Shown here one piece after another: positions 1 through 8,063 of a stretch of DNA of 21,690 nt; position 1 is the first letter of the stretch; the number at the start of each line of letters is the position of its first letter. The position numbers were made by a program, and so were the translations under genes. Below the pieces are notes generated by a model. It did not search any database. It was not told the DNA's origin and saw nothing but the letters and a program-made list of their open reading frames with translations. This stretch comes from an uncultured Fibrobacter sp. (GTDB lineage Bacteria > Fibrobacterota > Fibrobacteria > Fibrobacterales > Fibrobacteraceae), in contig CALATK010000041.1 of assembly GCA_937891805.1 (NCBI GenBank), positions 1 to 21,690 on the forward strand. Direction: 5' to 3'.

Positions 1-55
1 TCATAACGCAGTTTTATCCTAACTTTAAACTGTCCAACTTTTTGGGTTCAGTTCA
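1..55 (-). mobile_element. End of an IS3-family-like insertion sequence (partial)
   Basis: Read on the minus strand, the segment starts with TGAACTGAACCCAAAAAG and continues GTTGGACAGTTTAAAG, then AGGATAAAACTGCGTT followed by ATG at 4-2. The CCAAAAAGTTGGACA block resembles terminal inverted repeats of IS3-family (IS150-like) elements, and an ATG about 50 nt inside the end fits the start of orfA, which would run left out of the window. Only the end is visible: no transposase sequence, second terminus or target duplication can be checked. It lies about 100 bp beyond the stop codon of the left giant pilin gene, so it marks the downstream edge of that operon. Confidence 0.55.
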
Positions 56-96
56 TGTGTCCTGGGGCTTTGTTTCTATGTGGCCTGGGTAAAGGA

Positions 97-126
97 AAGG
101 CTCCTCGTTTTGAAGTGGGAAGCCTT
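97..126 (-). terminator. Possible hairpin terminator after the left operon
   Basis: The arms AAGGCTCC (97-104) and GGAAGCCTT (118-126) pair with one bulged base and a 13-nt loop, 30 nt past the stop codon of the giant gene. The following tail on the minus strand is TTTCCTTT, a weak U-run. It could terminate the left operon or insulate it from the adjacent insertion sequence. The call is tentative. Confidence 0.35.
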
Positions 127-155
127 GTCAAATATTTAAAGACGAAATTGTTTAA

Positions 156-3100
156 TTACCAGCAATTATCGATTTTAAACCACTCGCCTGCAGGAATATC
201 AACGATTATAGATCCGCTAATTTGACCACCAGTGCCACCCCAATAGCCGGCAATGTTCCCTGTAACCCACGTGTTCCAGCTACTCGATGAGGTACTCACA
301 CCGCAAGTCTTAGAATTTGTAAAGCTGATTTTGTCCGCTCCTTCGTACGGAATTCCAATCGATGCAATTGTTGCCGCATTAGAATCATAATTAATCTTGA
401 AACTACATGAAGCACTTCCTTTCGTATTGCTAATGGTTAATGCATAGGTATACATTCCTTCGGCATCACCAGTAAAGGAAATTTTATTGTCGTAAGTATT
501 GCCTTGCTTGGTCGTAGCACCTGTTGCAGAAATCGTATAATTACAGCCTCCAATAACGTCACAATTGCTCACTGTTATTGGCAAGGACACCTCAGCATAG
601 GGTTTATAGGTCGTATATGTCGATGTTCCCGGACAATTTGATATTGATGGAGCGTTTGTTGCGGCACTCACATCGATACATCCAGAAACGTAAATTTCAT
701 TTATTTTAGAGCAATCCGGAACGTTTAAAACATTTGTCATTTGGACGACGGGATTAGGCGCAAATCGGTAATATGCAGGCGTTGATCCATCAAACGCAAA
801 ATCGACACCATTCCATTTCCCCGATTTTCCTTGACAATCATCGAATTTTATTTGGACCTCGTCTTTACATATTCTATTTGTTGTTATTATCGCACAACCA
901 TTGCTTAAAGATTTTCCTTTCAAGCTTCCATTACTTCCTGTGATATTCCAAGTAATCTCCGCACAAGTCGGAGCCGCATTATAAACCACAGAACACGTCT
1001 TCTCTTCGGAAGGTTTGTCGCTCGTCAAAGTGACTGTATAATCTACAGTACCAGCCTCTGTAACGTTATCTGTGAAATTGATGGTATAATCATTATTTCC
1101 ACTTGTACTTCCGCTTTCGGACAATGTTGAATTTCCCTTATTAAGAACAACCGTGCAGTTGTTGTCACACCATTGAATATTCGTCAAATTTATGGAGGGA
1201 TTACCACTTCCAATAGTAACCGGATCCGCAGAGCAATCAAACGTAGGTGCCGGCGGATTCACGGTTAGAGTGAGATTAGACGTGGACGGACAACGCAAAT
1301 CTGTACCCAAATTGCCGCTATACGTGTAGGTATATGTATAGGTGCCCGGAGCCGTCGGTGTAATCGTATATTGTTTGCAATTGTCGTCAGTCGGAGTTCC
1401 CGCACCATCTGGCGAACCGTCAAGTGAAGAACTCTCACAGGAACCACCGCCAACAGCTTCAAATGTAGTACTTCCGTTTAAGGCTATCGTATGATCCTTC
1501 AAAGAGCACGTCAATCCATCAACAACCGTTAGCACCGGGTTTTCATTACAAACATATGTAGTTTGATTTTTCGCATTGACGTAGGACACCTTATATGTAT
1601 AACTATTTGCCGTCGAGGGAACATTCTCAAGTTTTATTTCACCAGATTGTCCAGCGATAATATTCTGCGTGACATTAGCTCCGTTTTCACTAAGCTTAAA
1701 CTCCGTTGTTGTTGTCAAGTTCTGAATATTCGACATTACGAGCTTTGTTTTTCCGCCTATTGCCACTACAGCAGGATCAAAGGCGCAGTCAGCCTTAATG
1801 GCGCCTGGCGCCACAACTTTGAATTTTTTTGAGCAATCTTCAAAGGAACCATCTGTACTATGAACAACATATGTGTATTCATTGTCAATTGCCTCATCGC
1901 TCTTGGATGCTCGATATCCGTTGGCATTGACAGGGGTTTTCTGCGGATTGTCCAAAATAGACTCACCCCGATACAAAATATCAAATCCACAACCACTTGT
2001 TTTCGGGCAAGTAATGGTAGGCGTAAACTTTGGCAGCAGTGTCGTTCCATAGACATATTCCTCCGAGCTGATTGCACACGACACTTCGGCTTGTCCAATA
2101 TCCTTCGATGCGCAATTTTCCTTTATGTCCGTCGAAGCCCCACCATTTCCAACAATTTTTGCATTAAACACATATTTCACTCCGGGGTTTGTTGCATAAG
2201 CATTATCGGGATAGGTGCAGAGAATGTCATTCCCGTTACCACTATTCGTACACTCCACATTAGAATTGCCATATGCAAATATCGTCTCACCATCGGTAGT
2301 ATTTTTCTTAGCTTCTATTTGAGTTGTCGTTACGCGGGAACGAGGGTTATCACCATTGCCACCGACAGTAACGGTCAGATTCCACTGATTGGAGGCCTCG
2401 TTGTACGTTACCGCACACTGCTCTACCTTAATGGAATTTTCACATTCTGTTTTGACGGTTACTTTCACTTCGCCAGATCTGTTATTTTTGACAACCACTC
2501 CCGTCACCTTTTCCAGGTTGAAACCGAGAGAGTCTCCAGCAAAAACATCTTCAACCTTGTCAATAGTTCTCGAATTGCCCGTTATGACTATCGCTTGACT
2601 CTGGAAGGGATCACACCCACCCCAGCAACCAGTTCCATCGTTTTTGCTTTCTAACCATAGTTCCAAATCGCCCGAATTGTCGCCCTCTACCGTTACGATT
2701 AGTTTTGCTTTACGCAAGTTTTTGGGCTGATTACTGAACCTCGCGTCTCCGGATTGCCCTGCTGCAATAGCTTTGCCAGACATTAATTCCGCGTCATTTG
2801 CGCAAGGAACGTATTTACCGGTCCAAAAATAACCGCAATGGGCATATTCGTTCTCAGTTGCATTAGTCCACCAGTCCGCAGCAAGATTGCTTGTAGCATT
2901 GCAGTTCAGCCAAGCTTTGGCTGTCTTTACATCAACGGAGCCCTCTCGATATCCATGAGGACCTTCATTTCCTTCGCCGTTAGCAAAATTGTACTTGCCT
3001 GCGAGGCATTCCCTTATTTCTCCGGAAACCCCATTACAGGCGTCAGTGCCGTAGTAGTAGAACTTAGGCGTGCAATCGGTTGCACTAAACCAACCGGAAT

Positions 3101-6100
3101 AACCAATCCAGGGAACAACATCTTTACCGGTTTCTATATAACCGCCCTCTGCTTTCGCCGCAAAGGAGCACTTGACCGTTGGATAAGAGTCAAAGCAGTC
3201 GGCATTGTAGTCTTCGCTGTGCCATCCAATCCCATGGATTTTAAAATTCGGGTCTGCCATGGAGAATCCAACATATTCGTGGCTCCTGTCCTTAACACTC
3301 TTATTCGATACATCGAAGCTCTTTGTTTCTCCAATCTGTGTTCCGTAATATGGGGACGTAAATACAGTTACCTCAAGAATGTTGTCATCTAATGCAGCTT
3401 CAAGCATTACCATGCTAGAGATAGATGCCGTGCTGGAGAACTCTTTAGTTTCACAATTAGTCGTACCATTCTTACACGCTTGAGCCACAAGGTATCCCGA
3501 AGAGTTTACAAATAGGTTAAGCATCAAGAACTCGCTTACGTCGGAATTGGAACGGAGAATGATTCCCGAGTTACGAATATATTTTGAACTATTCCCGTAT
3601 TCTGAATTCCGGGGAACTTGCACAAGGGCTTTCATTGTGCCATTCATGCCAGCATTCACGGTGCTCATCACGACTACACCCTTGCGTTCGCTTTCACTTT
3701 TCCCCTTGTTTAAAGAAGACTTGACAGAAAGATGACCATAGAGCGAGCTGTATTCAAGGTCCGTCTTCTTGGATCTTATCAAACTCCACTTGGTGTTTTG
3801 ACTTGTTGGAACCGTTGCACATCCGTTGTTTGCATCATTACAATAGTTTATGCAATATTGCGCACCGTCGCCACAAGCAAACAAATCTTCCCGATTGGTA
3901 CGACCATAGACACCGCCGTCTCCCTCCTTGAACTCTTCAAAGAAACAGTGGTTGTCCGATTCTCCAAAATGAGCGAGGTAAGTGTAGTCGCCAGAAATGG
4001 TTATCGCATCGAACTCATGGCTTGCAAGAGGTTCGTTTCCCGTGGGGCAATTTTCACCGTCGCATTTCCAATAGTTGAACATTTCGTCATTATCGTCGTC
4101 GACCAAGTAGAACGAAATTTCTTCGCCGATAAAGACGCTATAGGAACAATACTGCGGATTCCCTCCATTTGATTTGTACACGCAATTAGGTGTTAAATCT
4201 ACGTCCCGCGTTTCGCTATGTACCTTGATTGTAGGCTCGTTGTTTGCGCCCACATTACCCACAAAGCCGACCTGGAAATTCTTTTTTCTGGCCTTGATGC
4301 TTGCATGTAACGCTTCAATGGTTCCTCCGGCATCGTCTCCAGAGATATCCCGACTTTCGTCTGCAATAATAACTACGCAATTGCTGTTAACACTGCTGCC
4401 AGCGGCGTTAACCAAATGGACGGAACTAGAAGCGCCAAGCGAAATGGACCACTGGTTATTTGGCGTCATTGTTCCAAAGGATGACACGCTCGGTTCCACC
4501 CAGATTGTCCCATTGGAAATGTCACATTCTGGCCAGTATGTTTGGTAATTTTCGGGACAGTCTGAACTATGGGCTGCACAGTATTCTGCCAGGTCTGACG
4601 AAGAAAGTTCGGCTCGAGAGAGTGTTGCCGTACTGGCAACAAAAAGAGATGCCGTATATGGGCTAGATGGCAAATAACCTGTACCTGAGCCGAGTTGGAA
4701 AGAAAGCGTGCCATTGGGGGCGTTGTTTGTGGTCACTTCAAAAAGGAGCAAATTAACTGACCCTGTTGTATTAGGGGCTATCTCGAACGTGCACGTCGTT
4801 CCGTCTTTCACTCCGCCATTTTTTATAGAGTATTTCCAGCCACCGCCTTCCGTGCCATCGGCGCCACCAATATTGGGGCAATTGACATTCAATGTGATAG
4901 TATTTGAATGGGGCGGAATGTGCGCATGAACCTCTGCCGGAGTGGAGGTCGTAGGCGACATTTCCTGGGATGCCTCGACAAAGTAGATGAATGGAGTTCC
5001 GCGCTGCGGTCCGCCAATTACCACCCAAAACGAAACATCCTCTTCCGAGTAGCCATTTGCCTTGGCGAAGCACCTGTATATCGTGCCTTCCGTGAAGCTC
5101 CCGCTTGAGACAAGGGGATCATTGGTGAGATTGCCGCAACTCGCAGGGGAATCACCCGCACTGGCTATGGAAATGTCACTCTTCGTCAAGGTAGAACCGT
5201 TTAACGGCAAAACGTTATAGTAGTCAGACAGTTTTCCGTAAGGGTCGCTTGGCAAATAGATGATTCTCGGAAGAATCATGAAGGATGCCGCAAGCGGAGT
5301 GACGTTAGCTTCGCCTGACGGTTCGGACTCCTGGGTTTCCACCTGTGTTTCCAGGGTAACTCCCAACTGGGGAGACATGGAAATGTAATATTCTTCTGGA
5401 ACTGTTGTGGAAAAACTGTAGGTTGGTATGCCAGGAACGGGGCTGTCGCCAGGATCAGAATCATCATCGTCGTCTGAATTGATTCCTCCGCAAACAGACA
5501 CGCTCTTGTCGCAAAGGATGTTGGCTTTTTCAAGACTTTTTATCAGGGGGTCGTTGTATTTCATATATTTTCCCTGAATGTCTGCTTTTACGCAACCTCC
5601 AGCTTGTGCGGTGCTCGCTGCAACCTGACCATAGAATGTACCATTGAATACTTCATTGTTAAATAAAATTTCCTTTACGTTGGCTTCTGCATAAATAAAA
5701 TAACTATAATCGCTGCCATCATCTGTTGCTGGTTGAATTGTACCTGAAGCCCCTCCTTCCAAGAGCAAAAAGACAAAAGATCCTGGTGCAGTGGGGGGTA
5801 ATTTTTGCTGAGCCATTTTATTCGAAACGATAATGATGAATTTCCCAACTAAAGGTGTTTTAGAATCATGGGCTTTTCCGTCATCTGTAACACGGACTAC
5901 TTGATAGCCGTTGTAAAGGTTTTCCTTCGCTCTGTCGGGGTGTTCTACCGGGTCATTGTATTCATAGCAATCGTTAAGATTTTTACTAAAATCATCGCTA
6001 TCCCACGTTGTGACAGTACACCCGTTGTTTTCATATTCTGTAAAAGAATTCTTTCCCGTTTTAAGTTGGTCAACGATCTTGTAGTCAGTATTGTCACATC

Positions 6101-8054
6101 CACTCCCCGTATTTTTTGTACCTAATTTTGTCAAGCAATAACTTTGTACATGGTCGGCACATGAAAAATCTTTTTCACCCCAACTATCCTTGTTGTGTAA
6201 GTTTCCATTTGACTTAAACCATGGGGTTACACCACATGCAGGTCTCCAGTTTTTGTCTTTGGCCAATTTACAATAGGGAGACCCCAAAATAGAAGTTTCA
6301 TCGTGATTCAGATAGCGGTAGTATTTTTGTCCATTGCCTTCATCCTTCGCTCGATCGACCCAAACCGTGTGATTTGCATCATTAGTATGGTAAGAATCAG
6401 TAAAGCGGGTCGCTTTAGTTGCTTCAGTACCATTAATATAGTAGCTAGCAACATCTTTTTCCCAATGGTCATCATAATATGTTCCAAAGCCGACATCGTC
6501 TACGCCATCAGGCATATAATAGATGTAAAATTTATCACTAGAACCATCTCCCATATCAGGATAAATGTCGGGAGTTTCTTCTGGTTTATCATTTACACTC
6601 CACCAGCTCGGCTGACTACAGGGGGCCACTCCTTTACAATTTCTAGGATAGCCCCGGCTTTCTCCGTATTCTGTAAAAATGTGGGGTTCATATATGTTTT
6701 TCTTGTAATCTGTTGACTTATATGCTGATTTAATGTATATGTCTGAACTTGAGTTTTTGCCTAAAACAATATTACTGTAGGTTGAAGAATTGTCTTCCGA
6801 GGCCACAAGTCTTGTACCAGCGCAGGTTTTATTTGTATATTCAATTCTGTAAGTTGCCCAATCTGTGCTGTTGTCGCCACAAGCGACATTTGATTCGGTA
6901 GATTGTAGCACCCAACTCCAACTAGCATAACTGTAACTGTAAGTCTTCTTATCACAGGTGCAACCATATTCTTGAAGACTTCCTGACCAAAGGTTGAGAT
7001 TTCCTGGCATCCATACATTCCCCGCTACTGTAAAAGTGTTGTTTGCGCTATAAGGAACATTGACCACTCCATTTTCCCCTACGCAAAGGTCATTGGCAAC
7101 ACTTGCCGCACCACCGCCCAGGTTGACATCCCAAGTTCCGTTTATGGTCAAACTCTTCTGAAATTCCTGACTCCCAGAAACCTGTTCAAGATTTCCTCCT
7201 ATGTAAACATCACCTGTTAGATTAAATGGACCATCAGTAATTGTTTCTCCCAAAACGCCCTTATAGTAACCTTGCTTGGCTTCGGATTTTGGAGGAAATT
7301 TAAAATTCTTTGCATTACCCCCCACATAAAAGTTTCCCCCAAAGACGCCATTGCTACCATCTAGGTCTTTACCAATGCAAACATTACCATCTGCACCAAT
7401 GCTGTTACCGGACATAATCACGTTACCCGTCACAACAATGTCTGTTTGCGCATATATGGGGTTTGCGCCATCAACATTACCATTTACAAGCATTGATTTT
7501 GCACCAAATTGTCCGGCGGTTTTTGTCGAACCTCCAAAGTAATTGTATTCAAAACTGATCTTGGAGGCCTCCTCAACGGTTCTCCTTGGAACCCTTACCT
7601 GATACAATCCATCTACATTAAAAATGGCAGACACTCCATGACGGGTCCCTCCGCGAGCCTCGCCATACGAAACAAGCTTGACTTTGTACGTTGGACTATC
7701 GGTGTTCACACCCATTAGCCACACCTGGTAACTTTGCCCTTGTCGTTGCAGAGGGCGAAGACGATCGCTTATGTTAATGGGCTTGTTGCCACCATTAATA
7801 AACTGATGAATCAGGTCGCCCACATCGTTAGCATGGTAGGTCATCCATGTTCTCGCATTCACAAGACCCGCCACAGAACTCTGATAAGCTTCTCGTTGCA
7901 ACATGCGGCTGGCACTAGAGCGCCCCTCGCTAGTGATCCACTTGTAAGTGGCAGTAGCCGCAATGGTGGCCACCAGCATGAACAGAAGGACGGTGATGAG
8001 GGAAACACCCGCCTTCCTCATTCCACACTTCACATTCCACATTGCACACTTCAT
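156..8054 (-). CDS. Giant GspK/PilX-like minor pilin with multidomain adhesin ectodomain (left cassette)
   Basis: A 2632-residue protein and last gene of the left cassette; an AGGAGGGAA site precedes the start and overlaps the stop of the previous gene. The type III leader is residues 1-16, with cleavage predicted after Gly16, followed by a hydrophobic helix (about 17-36). Mature position 5 is Thr, not Glu, as in GspK/PilX subunits that cap the fibre. Visible regions, in order: a beta-solenoid-like segment with repeated TGNV/GGN motifs (about 185-365); a long Cys/Tyr/Trp-rich insert (about 365-735); a return of solenoid-like strands (about 735-850); an Asp-rich linker (about 860); an InlB-repeat-like domain ending in AHFGESD (about 1260-1365); a probable ConA-like jelly roll (about 1365-1620); and several Ig-like modules with paired cysteines (about 1990-2570). 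It ends in Trp. Many cysteines suggest an extracytoplasmic, disulfide-rich protein. A role as tip adhesin is inferred; the ligand is unknown. Confidence 0.85.
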   Translation of the reverse strand: MKCAMWNVKCGMRKAGVSLITVLLFMLVATIAATATYKWITSEGRSSASRMLQREAYQSSVAGLVNARTWMTYHANDVGDLIHQFINGGNKPINISDRLRPLQRQGQSYQVWLMGVNTDSPTYKVKLVSYGEARGGTRHGVSAIFNVDGLYQVRVPRRTVEEASKISFEYNYFGGSTKTAGQFGAKSMLVNGNVDGANPIYAQTDIVVTGNVIMSGNSIGADGNVCIGKDLDGSNGVFGGNFYVGGNAKNFKFPPKSEAKQGYYKGVLGETITDGPFNLTGDVYIGGNLEQVSGSQEFQKSLTINGTWDVNLGGGAASVANDLCVGENGVVNVPYSANNTFTVAGNVWMPGNLNLWSGSLQEYGCTCDKKTYSYSYASWSWVLQSTESNVACGDNSTDWATYRIEYTNKTCAGTRLVASEDNSSTYSNIVLGKNSSSDIYIKSAYKSTDYKKNIYEPHIFTEYGESRGYPRNCKGVAPCSQPSWWSVNDKPEETPDIYPDMGDGSSDKFYIYYMPDGVDDVGFGTYYDDHWEKDVASYYINGTEATKATRFTDSYHTNDANHTVWVDRAKDEGNGQKYYRYLNHDETSILGSPYCKLAKDKNWRPACGVTPWFKSNGNLHNKDSWGEKDFSCADHVQSYCLTKLGTKNTGSGCDNTDYKIVDQLKTGKNSFTEYENNGCTVTTWDSDDFSKNLNDCYEYNDPVEHPDRAKENLYNGYQVVRVTDDGKAHDSKTPLVGKFIIIVSNKMAQQKLPPTAPGSFVFLLLEGGASGTIQPATDDGSDYSYFIYAEANVKEILFNNEVFNGTFYGQVAASTAQAGGCVKADIQGKYMKYNDPLIKSLEKANILCDKSVSVCGGINSDDDDDSDPGDSPVPGIPTYSFSTTVPEEYYISMSPQLGVTLETQVETQESEPSGEANVTPLAASFMILPRIIYLPSDPYGKLSDYYNVLPLNGSTLTKSDISIASAGDSPASCGNLTNDPLVSSGSFTEGTIYRCFAKANGYSEEDVSFWVVIGGPQRGTPFIYFVEASQEMSPTTSTPAEVHAHIPPHSNTITLNVNCPNIGGADGTEGGGWKYSIKNGGVKDGTTCTFEIAPNTTGSVNLLLFEVTTNNAPNGTLSFQLGSGTGYLPSSPYTASLFVASTATLSRAELSSSDLAEYCAAHSSDCPENYQTYWPECDISNGTIWVEPSVSSFGTMTPNNQWSISLGASSSVHLVNAAGSSVNSNCVVIIADESRDISGDDAGGTIEALHASIKARKKNFQVGFVGNVGANNEPTIKVHSETRDVDLTPNCVYKSNGGNPQYCSYSVFIGEEISFYLVDDDNDEMFNYWKCDGENCPTGNEPLASHEFDAITISGDYTYLAHFGESDNHCFFEEFKEGDGGVYGRTNREDLFACGDGAQYCINYCNDANNGCATVPTSQNTKWSLIRSKKTDLEYSSLYGHLSVKSSLNKGKSESERKGVVVMSTVNAGMNGTMKALVQVPRNSEYGNSSKYIRNSGIILRSNSDVSEFLMLNLFVNSSGYLVAQACKNGTTNCETKEFSSTASISSMVMLEAALDDNILEVTVFTSPYYGTQIGETKSFDVSNKSVKDRSHEYVGFSMADPNFKIHGIGWHSEDYNADCFDSYPTVKCSFAAKAEGGYIETGKDVVPWIGYSGWFSATDCTPKFYYYGTDACNGVSGEIRECLAGKYNFANGEGNEGPHGYREGSVDVKTAKAWLNCNATSNLAADWWTNATENEYAHCGYFWTGKYVPCANDAELMSGKAIAAGQSGDARFSNQPKNLRKAKLIVTVEGDNSGDLELWLESKNDGTGCWGGCDPFQSQAIVITGNSRTIDKVEDVFAGDSLGFNLEKVTGVVVKNNRSGEVKVTVKTECENSIKVEQCAVTYNEASNQWNLTVTVGGNGDNPRSRVTTTQIEAKKNTTDGETIFAYGNSNVECTNSGNGNDILCTYPDNAYATNPGVKYVFNAKIVGNGGASTDIKENCASKDIGQAEVSCAISSEEYVYGTTLLPKFTPTITCPKTSGCGFDILYRGESILDNPQKTPVNANGYRASKSDEAIDNEYTYVVHSTDGSFEDCSKKFKVVAPGAIKADCAFDPAVVAIGGKTKLVMSNIQNLTTTTEFKLSENGANVTQNIIAGQSGEIKLENVPSTANSYTYKVSYVNAKNQTTYVCNENPVLTVVDGLTCSLKDHTIALNGSTTFEAVGGGSCESSSLDGSPDGAGTPTDDNCKQYTITPTAPGTYTYTYTYSGNLGTDLRCPSTSNLTLTVNPPAPTFDCSADPVTIGSGNPSINLTNIQWCDNNCTVVLNKGNSTLSESGSTSGNNDYTINFTDNVTEAGTVDYTVTLTSDKPSEEKTCSVVYNAAPTCAEITWNITGSNGSLKGKSLSNGCAIITTNRICKDEVQIKFDDCQGKSGKWNGVDFAFDGSTPAYYRFAPNPVVQMTNVLNVPDCSKINEIYVSGCIDVSAATNAPSISNCPGTSTYTTYKPYAEVSLPITVSNCDVIGGCNYTISATGATTKQGNTYDNKISFTGDAEGMYTYALTISNTKGSASCSFKINYDSNAATIASIGIPYEGADKISFTNSKTCGVSTSSSSWNTWVTGNIAGYWGGTGGQISGSIIVDIPAGEWFKIDNCW
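8020..8047. repeat. 14-bp tandem repeat in the leader codons of the left giant gene
   Basis: Two adjacent units, ATTCCACACTTCAC (8020-8033) and ATTCCACATTGCAC (8034-8047), match at 12 of 14 bases. They encode most of the Cys/Met/Asn-rich leader before the cleavage Gly. Because the leader would be removed by prepilin peptidase, it can hold repeat-derived sequence. Confidence 0.6.
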
Positions 8055-8063
8055 AATTCCCTC

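Noticed and set aside
1860..2654. Plus-strand open frame of 264 codons inside the left giant gene
   Set aside because: It is antisense to a well-supported 2632-residue frame, with no domain pattern and no ribosome site of note.
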